A stretch of 64,000 nucleotides of DNA from Agapetus fuscipes (GCA_951799405.1 OX637332.1:17613001-17677000), one strand, 5' to 3'; shown: positions 54,245-64,000, numbered from the stretch's first letter. Notes: generated by a model from the letters alone, not told the origin. Translations and numbers: made by a program.

Positions 54245-55251
54245 TGATTCATCTGACTGTGCAAGACTTCAATTAGACCTCGATCGGATTTCAGAATATT
54301 GCGCTGCCAATAGACTATCCATTAATGTTAGCAAATGTCACAAGGTCTCGTTCTCACGTAAACTTTCACCCTTAAATCATTTTTATTATATTAACAATTT
54401 TCCTTTCGAGTCCGTTGACCGGGTACGAGATCTGGGTGTCATAATGGATAGCAAACTCACCTTCGTGAATCATATTGACAATGTCTTGGAGAGATCATTC
54501 AGGGTGCTCGGGTTCATTTTGCGAACTTGCAAACCCTTCAAAAAAGTTACGGTATTAAAAGTTCTCTACACATCAATGGTTCGCTCACTTCTTGAGTACA
54601 TGTCCCCTGTTTGGTCCCCCTCTTATGCTGTGCATATAAAACGTATCGAGAGAGTACAAAAAAGATTTAAAAAAAAAAATTATAAGTTTAACTTATCTTT
54701 TCCTGATTACAAGACTATCATAAGCTGGACTCCCTAGAGGATAGGCGTGTTGTTTGCGACATGATGTTGATCCACGGCATTTTGCACAACAAAATTGATA
54801 ACCCTGATATCTTGTGTATGTTATCCCTCAATATTCCAACTCGCAGAACCAGGCACACGGTAGACCAACTCTTTCATCTCCCTGTGTGTCGCACTAACTA
54901 TGCTCAGAGCGCGCCAATTTACCGGGTGTGTGAAACATATAACAAGTGTTTCAGTAGCATTGATATTTTTCATTTAGGGACGGCGCACTTTCGCAAAGCG
55001 GTGGGTGCTTCACTCAGGGAGAAATGATTTCATTTATTTTTAAAATTACATCATATTCTGTTTTGAGAGCAGTATTTTTTTCTTGTAATTAGTCACTTGT
55101 AATTAACATCTTGTAATTCTTTCCAACTTCCTAAGCTTGATATCCGTGGCAACATATAATTGGCCATGTTTTTTGTAATTGCTATTATTTATTTCTTATG
55201 TAACGCTGTTTGTTGTCCAACTAAAATAAAATAAAAATAAAAATAAATAAA
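54245..55251 (+). mobile_element. Second Jockey-like LINE inserted into the first
   Basis: Opens directly in coding sequence (DSSDCARLQLDLDRISEYCA), so it is truncated just after the ADD box. It continues VRDLGVIMDSKLTFVNHIDN, SLLEYMSPVWSPSYAVHIKR, then a frameshift near 54730, LEDRRVVCDMMLIHGILHNK and RTRHTVDQLFHLPVCRTNYA to a stop at 55027. A 3' UTR of about 180 bp ends in ATAAAATAAAAATAAAAATA at 55225-55251. ATCTC flanks both sides (54240-54244, 55252-55256). Its sequence differs clearly from the host LINE, so it is another family. Confidence 0.85.
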
Positions 55252-55256
55252 ATCTC

Positions 55257-56175
55257 GACGTACTGTCACCTGTTCCTCAAATAGAAGGCAAAGAAAAAAA
55301 AGAGGGATTTAGAAAACCCAAGTATATGCATTTTTTTTAAGAATGATATCATGATCTACCTGATCAAATGCATTCGAAAAATCCGTATACACTACATCTG
55401 TCTGGAGCTGAGAATCCAGATAAGTAGCTACGTCTGTACAAATAATAAGAAGATTAGAGACAGTAGATCTCTTTGGCAAGAAGCCATGTTGATGTATGGT
55501 GATACGAGACTTTATATTTTCTAGTAGATTCTTATGAATCAAACTTTCAAATATTTTAGCAAATGTTGATAGTATAGAGATTGGTCTATAGTTATGAGCA
55601 TCTGTCTTAGAATCAGATTCATGTATGGAGATGACTTTGGTGAGTTTTCAAATTTTCAGAAATGTGCATCTTTTCATACATAGATTGAGAAAAAATGACA
55701 ATGGTTTTGCGATGGATTTTGCAATAGTCAAAATGACTTTTGGTGGTATATTATCTGGACCTGCTGCTTTGTTAGGATGTATGCCAACTAAGCAAGATTG
55801 TACCTCATCCAACATGAACAGGTCAATGCTAATATTATTGGAATTAGATATTGACAATTTCTTGAGAGTAGATTCCACATCTAATTCAGGGATTTGAGAG
55901 CTGTACACGGATTGAAAATATTCTAAAAACTTTTCATAAACTGATTGAGGATCCGTAGTAATAAGGTCTTCATCCATCAGTGTAGGGATTGAGTTACCAT
56001 CTTTCTTAAATAATGTAACATATTTACAAAATTCCCTAGAATCACTTCCGATCCCGGACTGAATTTTATCAAGGTAGGACCTCCGAGCACTCTTAATATC
56101 AGTTTTGAGCTGTGTGCGCTTTTTTGAGAATTCACCATAATCGATAGTAGATAGATAATTTAGTATCAGTAGATA
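55257..56175 (-). mobile_element. Jockey-like LINE, 5' portion of the split copy
   Basis: Minus strand from 56175: DYGEFSKKRTQLKTDIKSAR, SYLDKIQSGIGSDSREFCKY, then AAGPDNIPPKVILTIAKSIA. After a frameshift near 55545-55650 it gives HQHGFLPKRSTVSNLLIICT and VVYTDFSNAFDQVDHDII (palm motif A, catalytic D). It stops at the insertion site, and the next codons of the protein resume at 54239. The endonuclease region is absent, so 5' truncated. Confidence 0.85.
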
Positions 56176-56439
56176 ATTTTTTTAAAACGAATGAATTTCA
56201 CCAATCTATATTTCCTGGCCAGGAATAGGTATTTACTTACACCAGCAATCAATAATTTAAAATATATAAGGGAAGCTAACAAATTGGTTGGAAGGTTTTT
56301 AGAAATATAGATGGCGAAAAACGATTTTTAATATAATGGAATTTTTCTACCGAATTTTAAGTATTTTTTTTTTATCAAATATTTTCAAATACCTCCGTAC
56401 AAGCTATTTGAGAGATTTAAAGATGCACCTATTTAGCCT
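56176..56439. other. AT-rich spacer between LINEs
   Basis: No recognised content; may include untranslated sequence of either LINE. Confidence 0.3.
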
Positions 56440-57012
56440 ATAATAAATGAAAGAAGAATAATGAAGGGAAGGTGTGTACTGGGTGCCACCGCTGGTATGG
56501 CCAAAAACCAAAACTTATCGAAAAATGTTCGATTGGCGGTACACGGTGGTATACTAGTGCCCACTTTGATGTACGGAAGTGAAGCTTGGACGATGAATGA
56601 GAGTGAAATTAGTAAAGTCCATACGGTCGAAATGGACTTTCTAAGAAGTATGATTGGAAAAAAACGGAAAGATAGGGTGAGGAATGAGTCAGTGAGAGAA
56701 AAATGTGGTGCAAGGGAAAGTATAAAAGTAAAAATCAAAAGGGGTTTGTTAAAATGGTTTGGACATATGGAAAGAATGAATGACGAAAGACTGACGAAGA
56801 GAGTGTACGCTGCAACTATGAATGGAAGCCGTGGTAGGGGAAGACCGAGGAAAGTATGGATGGATCAAATTTTCGAAATAGCGAATGAATGGGATATTCA
56901 GAGTCATAACAAAAGGAGAGAGTGCATGAAAAAGATTATGACTCTGAATGAAATGAAAGAAGTTTGTAAGGACCGAAAGGAATGGCGGTTGATTTGCAAC
57001 AATGGCGGCTAG
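56440..57012 (+). mobile_element. RTE-like LINE C-terminus, longest intact frame
   Basis: A 183-codon uninterrupted frame from 56461. In order: KNVRLAVHGGILVPTLMYGS (residues ~21-40), EAWTMNESEISKVHTVEMDF, LRSMIGKKRKDRVRNESVRE, LLKWFGHMERMNDERLTKRV (~95-114), GSRGRGRPRKVWMDQIFEIA (~120-139), KKIMTLNEMKEVCKDRKEWR and a stop. The order MYGSEAW, LR-I-G--R-DR-RN, GHxxRM, RGRPR-xWxDQ is that of the region after the reverse transcriptase domain in RTE-like and related LINEs. The RT domain itself is missing. The 3' UTR (57013-57115) is AT-rich. The best reference in this window for the copies at 20.9, 28.4, 37.3, 45.7 and 60.1 kb. Confidence 0.85.
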
Positions 57013-57117
57013 GGCATTAATTCTAAGTGTAATATTAAGTTTAATTTTAATTTTACTTTATTTTAATTTTAATTTGTAATGTGTCTCATTATGAATTTCT
57101 GTATATCATTTATAATT

Positions 57118-57380
57118 TTTTGTGCTCCTTGACTGATAGGTTGGTACGAGGCTGACCACCCGTGCTGTAAAAATCGGTTCACTTTTGCCAATGCCACCCC
57201 GGTTCAGGGAACGGCGGCAGGAGTTGCAAGGTTTATGTCCATGTGAGGTTTTCTTTATTTGTATGCACACATGCAGAATGTGTAGGCGCGAACCTACATG
57301 TGCCTGTCTGTGGGCATGCATTTCATATGAGCCTTAAATGCTTACAAATCCTTGCAGCTTAGATTATAGATTATAGATCT
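57118..57380 (+). repeat. Family A, full length, second subfamily
   Basis: TGTGCTCCTTGACTGATAGG to GCTTAGATTATAGATTATAG. Shares GTATGCACACATGCAGAATG with 44997-45245. Confidence 0.95.
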
Positions 57381-58180
57381 AAGTTGCAAAGATAAATAGC
57401 ATTTAAGTTGTATATTAAATGCATACCAACGTATCTTAAATCTAAATCTATAATCTTAGTTGCAAAATATATTTTGAGATATGAGATTCATAGTGAATGC
57501 ATTTCCACAAGCACACACGTATAAGTAAGAGCGCTTACACATGCTGCATGTGGACTTAAAACATAAAAACACAATCTCAATGAACAAAAGCCCTGCAACT
57601 CTTGCCGATCTTCTCTGAAACAAGGGTGACGTTGGCGAAGTGAACCATTTGTTACAGTTGGGTGGTCAGCCTCATACCAATCTATGAGTCAAGGAAATTA
57701 TTTTGTTTAGTTCTATAATCTAAGTTGCAAAGATACATACCATTTGAGATTCATATTAAATGCATTCCCACAAGCAGACATTTGAAAGTTCGCGCTTACA
57801 CATACTGCATGTGGACTTACAACTTAAAAACCCAATCTTAAATAAACATAAGCCATGCACCTCTTGGCGACCTTTCCTGAAACAGAGATGAAATTTTCAA
57901 AGTGAACCATTTTTTACAGTAAGGGTGGCCAGCCTCATACTAACCTAAAAGTTAAGTTTGTTGAGTTCTATATAATCAAAGTTCCAAAGATATGTTACAT
58001 TTGAGATTTATATTAAATGCATTACCACAAGCAGAAAATTTTAAGTTCGCGCTTACGCATACTGCATGTGGAATTACGACATCAAAATCTAAACTCAAAT
58101 GAACATAAGCTCTGCAACTCTTGCCGACCTTCCCTGAAACAGGTGAAGTATTCAAAGTCAACCATTTTTTACTGATAGGC
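57381..58180 (-). repeat. Four family A copies in a row
   Basis: 57381-57432 (3' end only), 57440-57705 (full), 57713-57955 (full, with GAAATTTTCAAAGTGAACCA variant) and 57966-58180 (5' truncated). All minus strand, the opposite of the neighbouring copy at 57118. Confidence 0.9.
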
Positions 58181-58685
58181 AAAAAGGATTGAAATGGGAG
58201 AAATGATAAAAAAAAAATGGATGAAAATTACATGCTACACACCAATCTTCGGATTAAAACAGAAAAACAAGTATAAATGTATGTAAAATAATCTAGAAGA
58301 AGAGGTGACGTCTCAGTACGAGTAGATTATTTATTTTTAAATATTTTAATCACTATTAGGAAGCTATATTTTTGAGCCTACCTTTTCTGAGCCGTTTCCA
58401 GAAACACGTATTTTATTCTACGAAGGCCTCTACTCAACTTTGCTATTCGTTTATCCCTTATCCTTCATTCAAACATTTAGTAAAAGCCGTTCTCTTTCAT
58501 TTATTGTTATTTTTGTTAATGAAAACATTTTTGTTTGCATTTTTTTCACAATAAACATTTCTTTCCTTCATTTGTGTTAATGTAGGTAGGTTTTGCTGTT
58601 TGTTCAATAAAAAATAAAATAAAAATCAAAGATGTAAATACAATTATTTCAATAACGTAGCATTTAAAATTTTACTAATAAGTTT
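58181..58685. other. Unassigned, ends in an A-rich tail
   Basis: GTTCAATAAAAAATAAAATA at 58602-58625 looks like a LINE 3' tail, and the preceding 250 bp could be its 3' end. No diagnostic protein string seen. Confidence 0.3.
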
Positions 58686-58687
58686 TT

Positions 58688-59160
58688 AGTAACGCTTCGA
58701 ACTCATAAATGGAAGGTTGTGGATTTGAATCCCGGCAGAGCACAAAACATGTACTCGTATATTATATTTTTTAGGGTTATTATAGTTTTGGGAAAAAAAC
58801 TTGTCTTGAAAATTATTTTTATATGAAAATATTTGTAACCAATCTGCTCCTGAAGATGCCTCATTAGGCGAAAATAATCGAGCACAAAAAATAAATAAAT
58901 AAGTTAATTAAAACTTTGTTTCCATTTGAATTTTTTAAATAATTACCATATAAATATATTGTTAAATATGCTCTTCGCTGGGTTGAATATTTCATATACC
59001 TTTCCCGAAGACTGGTCACTACAGGTCCATCCAGTCTAACAGCAACTGGGTCTTGATTGAGTATTCGCGCTTTCTAAAGCGACGACCAAGCTCGCACAGG
59101 GTTCTTGAGGTGTGATTCACACATAAACAACACTCACCAAATAAATCATCCTAATATTAT
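58688..59160 (+). mobile_element. S2 SINE interrupted by an insertion
   Basis: Left part 58688-58746 has GGTTGTGGATTTGAATCCCG (box B) to GAGCACAAAA. Right part 58942-59160 resumes at ATTACCATATAAATAT and runs to AAATAAATCATCCTAATATT. Confidence 0.85.
58747..58941 (+). mobile_element. P element inserted in S2
   Basis: About 195 bp. CTGAAGATGCC at 58850 and GGCGAAA at 58867 form a short stem-loop, followed by an A-rich stretch. Related to 59455-59570. Confidence 0.6.
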
Positions 59161-59177
59161 TATCTTTTCTTCTTCTT

Positions 59178-59300
59178 TGGCTTATAGGTTGGTATGAGAC
59201 TGACCATTCATACTGTAAAAAATGGTTCACTTTGCCAATGTCGTCCATGTTTCGGGGCAATGTCGCCTAATGTTTGCCAATGTCGCAAAAGTTGCATAGC
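59178..59300 (+). repeat. Family A 5' part with local duplications
   Basis: CTTATAGGTTGGTATGAGAC, then TTTGCCAATGTCG three times, then AAAAGTTGCATAGC. Confidence 0.85.
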
Positions 59301-59454
59301 ATTAATAATTTAAAAAAATCATATAATCTAACATATTTAATTTTTATTTCATAAAAAATGTTAATCAATAATTAAATATAACTAACAATAATACATTTCG
59401 AATCTTATATTTTTGTAAAAAAGAATCTATGAATTTTTGTTACAAAAATTAATA

Positions 59455-59570
59455 TTATGCTCCTTAAGAAAAATTATGCTCCTCAAGATGCCTTATTAGG
59501 CGAAAAACTTTAATCAAAAACAAAAAAAAGTGAAAGAAAACTTAGTTTTTTCCTATTGAATTTATATATA
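59455..59570 (+). repeat. P element, second copy
   Basis: TATGCTCCTCAAGATGCCTT ATTAGGCGAAAAACTTTAAT, then A-rich and TTTTTTCCTATTGAATTTAT, paralleling 58842-58935. Confidence 0.55.
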
Positions 59571-59639
59571 TTTTAAAAAAAATAGTTGTGGATTATAAAA
59601 CGAACTAATATTATTATTAGTCTGGGAAATGTTGCGAAT

Positions 59640-59942
59640 CGTCTAAATATTCATTCCAACCGTCGATATTCAAATAAAGGTGAGCATTGCCAAATACTTC
59701 TCGATCGATTCCGTAGCGTCTATCTAAAAATAACCGCTTTCTTCCGATTTCGGAGGGAGGATCAGGGAGAGGGTGGCCGCATTAGCCGCTGTGTATGGGG
59801 TGAGCGCCCAAGGAACGCAGCGCACAAACAGACCGGCGGGTATACGTCATAGGAGTGCGCGACAACAGCCATGGGGACAATCATTATCATATCGACCGCT
59901 TATCATTCGTGGGATTCACATGCCCATCCCCAACAAGGTCAC
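59640..59942. other. GC-rich patch, unassigned
   Basis: The most GC-rich stretch in its neighbourhood (GGCCGCATTAGCCGCTGTGT, GAACGCAGCGCACAAACAGA CCGGCGGG). Short frames are open on both strands, but no family was recognised. Its right end is cut by family A. Confidence 0.35.
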
Positions 59943-60098
59943 AACTTCTAATCTAATCTAATCTAAGTTGCAAAATATATGTAAGAGAGAATTCACATTA
60001 TATTCATTTTCACAAAACAGAGACGTATAAGTTCGCGCTTCAACATGCCGCATGTGGTCCTTCAATATTAAAACCCGAATCTCAAATTAACATACACC
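59943..60098 (-). repeat. Family A 3' two thirds
   Basis: TAATCTAATCTAATCTAAGT tail to CTCAAATTAACATACACCTT. RTE-like sequence starts immediately after. Confidence 0.9.
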
Positions 60099-60240
60099 TT
60101 ACACACTTCTCTCATTTCTTCCAGAGTCACAACCTTCTTCTTCTATTATTATGACTGGATATTTCATTCATTTGCCATTTCGGAAATTTGATCCATCCAT
60201 ATTTTTCTCGGTCTTCCTCTTCCACGACATCCATCTTGAA
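60099..60240 (-). repeat. RTE-like LINE C-terminal fragment
   Basis: Minus strand reads GRGRPRKIWMDQISEMANE in one frame, then NEISSHNNRRRRL-like and a decayed VTLEEMREV. Same family as 56440-57012. Confidence 0.75.
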
Positions 60241-60445
60241 TTTGAAATATCAGATGTTTAATTATAATACAAGTAGCCTGCAAGGACGTGCATCGCATAC
60301 AGGCACATGCGCCTAATAGGCAGGAAACATATGGTAAAAAGCGCTTGATATTGAGATTTAAAATTAAAAAATGAAATTTGATTGGAGCCATCGTTAGCAC
60401 TTCAGTCTATTTCAAATGAGTTATTTTTAAAGAGATGGGAGAAAA

Positions 60446-61015
60446 TATTTATTAATTTTAAAGTAAGTTTTTTTTATATAACTTAAATTTTAAAAAATGA
60501 CGCCACAAAAAAATATACAAAAAACTCGTTTTTTTTTACTTTTTTTTGCTCGCATTTTGTTGTTTTGTGTATTGGAAATATATTTTTTTTCTTCATAATT
60601 ATAGAATGATACAAATTCTACTTTGTAGTGTAATTTTTAATAGAATAATGTGAATAGTTTTTGCACTAATATGAAAAAACTGAAACTAATTAACTTATTT
60701 AATTCTTGAAAAGAGTTTTTTCATATAATCGCAAAAGCTATTCACATTATTCTATTAAAAATCACACTACAAACTAGAATTTGTATCATTCTATAATTAT
60801 GAAGAATTTTTTTTTCCAAATACAAAACAACAAAATGCGAGCAAAAAAAAGTAAAAAAAAAACGAGTTTTTTTAATATTTTTTTGTGGCGTCATTTTTTA
60901 TGATATTTAAAAAAAACTTACTTTAAAATTAAGATAAAAAATTATTTTATACGCGTGATTTTTTTCATTAAAGTCACTTTTTTACTAAGGCCATTAAGTA
61001 TGAGAAACATATTTG
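60446..61015. repeat. Large palindrome, second copy
   Basis: Same family as 8694-9287: TTCATAATTATAGAATGATA pairs with its complement, and TTAAAGTAAGTTTTTTTTAT pairs with AAAAAAACTTACTTTAA. The outermost ~70 bp of the left arm (AAATATGTTTCTCATAC part) is missing. The central 100 bp is better kept than in copy 1. Confidence 0.85.
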
Positions 61016-61455
61016 TAAAACAACGGGATTTTTTTTTTAATACAGCCTGAAGAACTCCTGTACAGATTCACATCATATTCACACCAAATATTATTCAGAA
61101 CTTCGGACGTGTCTGTCTTTTATAAAAAATCTTAAAATTGATGTTTTTTAAGTAAATAAATACGATCGATTTCAACACCTTTTTATGTAAAACCTATGCG
61201 TGAAACAAAACTCATTTTGACATTCGAATTTCAAATAAATTGCCAGCACTTCAATATAGGCTTCGAAGTCACCATACAAGTCGATTCTTTTTCAGTTGAA
61301 TTCCGTTGAGTACCTACCTATATTCTTTATTTATTTCAAAATATACTTCAACAAGTTATAACATGTATTTTTTAGAAATAATGGCGATCGATTAGGTCAT
61401 CTTTTCAAAAGAAACCATACTTTTTGCGGCATTTAACTTTTTTAATATTACAATA
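61016..61455. other. Unassigned sequence
   Basis: No repeat family or coding relic recognised. Confidence 0.35.
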
Positions 61456-61664
61456 TATAATCTAAGTTGCATAGATGCATTAACATTTATAATTCGTATT
61501 GAATGCACGGCCCCACGGAGACACGAGTGAGTTCGCGCTTACAAATGCTGCATGTGTAATTACAAATAAAAATTTCAGCCTCTCATGACCGTAAGCCCTG
61601 CAACTTTTGCCGACCTTTTCAGAAACAGGGAGAACATATTATGTCAAGTGAACCATTTTTACCC
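61456..61664 (-). repeat. Family A, diverged subfamily
   Basis: TAATCTAAGTTGCATAGATG, then GGCCCCACGGAGACACGAGT and AGTGAACCATTTTTAC. Shares the CC(A/T)CGGAGACACGA-type variant with the next copy. Confidence 0.85.
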
Positions 61665-61732
61665 ACAAGTTGGCAAATGTCATTTCACGCTAACGTATAA
61701 TTGTGACACTTGATGTTTTTAATACTAGAATA

Positions 61733-61915
61733 TATAATCCAAGTTGCACAGATACAATAACTTTTTTAATTCATATTCAATGCATGCCCCCCTGGAGACA
61801 CGATTGAGTTCGCGCTTATAAATGCTGCACGTGAACTTACAAATTAAAATAAAGGCCTCTAATGAACATTAGCCCTGCAACTTTGGCCAACTTTTTCAGA
61901 AACAGGGGGAACATT
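61733..61915 (-). repeat. Family A, cut by a Helitron-like end
   Basis: TAATCCAAGTTGCACAGATA to AACAGGGGGAACATTA, then directly into GATTGCGAAGCCAGACTT. Confidence 0.85.
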
Positions 61916-61920
61916 AAAAA

Positions 61921-61995
61921 TGATTGCGAAGCCAGACTTAAAACTGCCCGTAGGGCCTAGCAGCTAACCGTGCGACAGCACGGTCGGTCTGCTAG
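61921..61995 (+). mobile_element. Helitron-like 3' end
   Basis: GCGAAGCCAGACTTAAAACT, TAGGGCCTAGCAGC, perfect 7 bp hairpin ACCGTGC-GACA-GCACGGT, spacer CGGTCTG, and CTAG ending at 61995 followed by T. About 90% like 5626-5700 by eye. Confidence 0.6.
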
Positions 61996-62084
61996 TATTT
62001 TATAAATTTATATTGCCGGACTTTATAATCTTCCACTTTATTCTCAAACACATTGAATTATGTCGACTGACACAATTAAAAAAA

Positions 62085-62376
62085 AAGGCTGATTTATTTG
62101 GTGAGCGCTGTTTTTGTGTGTATCGCACCTCAAGAGCCCTCTGCAAGCTTGTTCATCACTGTAGAAAGAGCCAATTTTCAAGCAAGACCTAGTTGCTGTT
62201 AAGCTGGATGAGCCTTTTGATGACCAGTCTTTGGTAAAGGTTTATGAATTTTTCAACCCAGCGAAGAGCAAATTTGAAAATATAAATGATATATTTTTGT
62301 GATCCCCCAGGATTCGAACCCACAACCTTCCATTTACGAGTCCGAAGTGTTACCCCTGGACTACGGACCAATGACT
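62085..62376 (-). mobile_element. S2 SINE, complete tRNA-headed copy
   Basis: Minus strand: GGTCCGTAGTCCAGGGGTAA (box A), GTGGGTTCGAATCC (box B), TTTGCTCTTCGCTGGGTTGA, CTCAAGAGC complement and GCTCACCAAATAAATCAGCC. No 5S head. Confidence 0.9.
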
Positions 62377-62883
62377 TATACCACAAAACGCCTGCTCTTA
62401 CATGGGTGCTGTGGTATTGTGGATTTGAAAATGTATACTATTTGGCATACTGATAAAGACAATATGGTTTACTTTTCTGAATATATGTATTTTTGAAGAA
62501 CTTACATTGCTGCAAAATACTCAAAATTTTCAAAACAAAAAAAAACTCTCTGAATAGAAGAGAATGAAATTGTGGGTAAAAGGTACCTATCTTTGGATGA
62601 AGTATAATATATTTCATTCAACGATTTTGTATCTGACGGCAGAGAAACAGAGACAGGGGATAAACATTCCGTGATCTGTGGGATAAACCGCGGAAGTCCA
62701 TTTTATTTGTATTGTAAAATAGTAAACGGTCAAATAAAATCGCAATTAAATAAAGATAAAATACAAACAGTCATTACAAATCAAAAATATTTCATCTAGT
62801 TTAGAAGTTATGATGGTTTAAAGTGCACATTTTCACAAAAACTCGTCTCCTGCACATTTAGAAAAAAGGGACTGGGTATCGCC
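62377..62883. other. Unassigned AT-rich sequence
   Basis: No recognised feature. Confidence 0.35.
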
Positions 62884-63290
62884 GTTTAAATTTGTACCAT
62901 AACATTCGTGAACCAGTAACACACTGGGGCCATGAGTAACATTCAAGAAAACGTAAAAATCGTGAATTAAAATGAAAGATACGTTACTAAGGTATATGCA
63001 AAAATACTCAACTTTAAAAACGCTTGACTATTTTGATCGTATCATGCCATCAAAGGGTCAAAAACGGATTGGGGACATGTAAAATTTGTATGAGAATGGA
63101 AAAAAGGCGATTTTGTTTTATTTTTTAATAACATCGCCACTTCATGCTTTTTTTTTGTATTTCGATACGCTTTTTAAATACTTTACTTTAATAAATCTAG
63201 AATTCAGTTGAGATCACCAGTTTTTATGAAAAAGCTGAAAATCGACACACGCACGAAAATAGTGCGAAAAATTGTGCTGCATGTTCGAGA
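62884..63290. mobile_element. Inverted-repeat element D, copy 2
   Basis: GGGTATCGCCGTTTAAATTT at the left and CTGAAAATCGACACACGCAC at the right are eroded versions of the copy 1 arms. GATACGTTACTAAGGTATAT, CAAAGGGTCAAAAACGGATT and GAAAAAAGGCGATTTTGTTT are shared in order. It lacks the 16015-16085 hairpin and the S1 fragment. Confidence 0.75.
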
Positions 63291-63384
63291 CAAGAGAAGA
63301 AATATTTGGCTCAGTTTGTACTAAATTTTAAGCGTGAAATTGAAAAAAAGTTTTATTTAATTTTTTACTATGTATTTTCTATGA

Positions 63385-63467
63385 CCATGACTGCTTGCAC
63401 TGCTGCACCTTAAGAAGCGTCGCGTACCACTGTTGGTACGCGTACCATAGTTTTGGAATCACTGCTC
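63385..63467 (-). mobile_element. hAT-like terminal fragment
   Basis: Minus strand from 63467: CAGTGATTCCAAAACTATGG then TACGCGTACCAACAGTGG and TACGCGACGCTTCTTAAGG. CAGTG-TTC-CAAACT-TGGTACGCGTACC is the usual style of hAT inverted ends. The other end is not in the window. Confidence 0.55.
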
Positions 63468-64000
63468 TAAGGTTCAGATATATGAGAAACTATTTCAATT
63501 TGAAAATTTCATGTTACTGGAGAATTTATGTTCAAACTAAAAACAGATTTTATGCTTGAAAAAGAAAAATATTTACCAACTTCAACTCTGCGAATTCCTG
63601 TCCCTTTTAATAAACCACTGCCAACGCTGTCTCCCCATGACCTATCGCTCCACTATCCCACCCATCTACTGCCACTCCTTCCAGCCACCTTGATCCAGTT
63701 CTACCCACTGTCTTGTGTCCTCCTTAGTTTGACATCACAATTGTATTATATTTGTGCTTCTATGGTCATTTTGTTTAATATTTTTCTAAACTATTGTCGG
63801 AGTAGGTAGTATATATTCTTACTTAATTATGTTTATTTATTAAATTACTGCTTTTGCCAATTCTTTATTCATATGGACCCGTTTCATAGTTCCTTTATTA
63901 TTCTTATCTTTCCCATCCCTTTGCTCGTTTTTTTTTAAAAAATAATAATAATAATAACCATATGAAAAAGGCACAACTAAGAAAACTTTTTATTGACAAG
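63468..64000. other. Unassigned, with a C-rich, G-poor block
   Basis: 63590-63725 is rich in C and T and nearly free of G on this strand (CCACTATCCCACCCATCTAC). A chance frame spans it. No family recognised. Confidence 0.3.

Noticed and set aside
55625..55897. Plus-strand 90-codon frame
   Set aside because: Antisense of the Jockey-like LINE coding strand at 55648-55977.
58850..58873. Hammerhead ribozyme in the P element
   Set aside because: CTGAAGA and GGCGAAA are suggestive, but the base pair next to the core is a mismatch, and no third stem or cleavage site could be drawn.
1..64000. LTR retrotransposons or endogenous viruses
   Set aside because: No long direct terminal repeats, primer-binding site, gag, protease, integrase or envelope strings were recognised.

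Overview
The window reads as repeat-dense, gene-poor DNA from an animal nuclear genome, most likely an arthropod. By eye it is strongly A+T-rich, has no ribosome-binding-site or operon structure, and no convincing host protein-coding gene. Every coding trace I can recognise belongs to a mobile element: non-LTR retrotransposon reverse transcriptases (Jockey/CR1/L2-like and RTE-like), a PIF/Harbinger-like DNA transposon, and a TIR transposon carrying a protein relic of a multicopy uncharacterised arthropod type. Most other open frames are accidental readings through repeats. I cannot name the species.

Repeat families (names are mine). Family A: a roughly 250 bp SINE-like repeat, about 50 full or partial copies on both strands; 5' end CTTGACTTATAGGTTGGTAT, 3' end TTTGCAACTTAGATT plus a variable GATTA/GATTTA-like tail. 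S1: a tRNA-derived SINE of about 325 bp. S2: a second tRNA-derived SINE whose longest copies carry a 5S rRNA head, making a 5S-tRNA chimera. S3 and other tRNA-like heads. D, foldback elements and large palindromes: inverted-repeat DNA elements. Helitron-like 3' ends: hairpin followed by CTAG. F and E: noncoding repeats present twice. P: elements with a CTGAAGATGCC...GGCGAAA stem-loop.

Layout. 1-8.2 kb: A and S1 copies, noncoding F, a Helitron-like end. 8.49-11.41 kb: a 2.9 kb transposon with perfect 33 bp TIRs, holding a 0.6 kb palindrome and a decayed ORF. 12.65-14.03 kb: a Harbinger-like element flanked by TTA. 14.7-17.8 kb: S1, foldback D, A, E. 18.4-21.6 kb: two LINEs, each inserted in an A copy, with F between them. 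23.5-24.5 kb: LINE relic. 25.66-27.25 kb: an array of A copies beside a Helitron-like end, duplicated at 47.29-49.31 kb. 28-32.5 kb: RTE relic, a minisatellite, two foldback elements. 33-41 kb: mostly unique AT-rich DNA with LINE scraps. 41.4-46.7 kb: dense nested repeats including the full 5S-tRNA SINE. 50-53 kb: S2, S1, S3. 53.2-56.2 kb: one LINE split by another. 56.4-62.4 kb: RTE, A cluster, S2, palindrome. 62.9-63.5 kb: second D copy and a hAT-like end.

The main value of the window is its insertion record. Nested insertions and one paralogous empty site give exact ends for several families, so they can be defined from this sequence alone. The coding traces are degenerate; nothing here looks able to make an intact protein.
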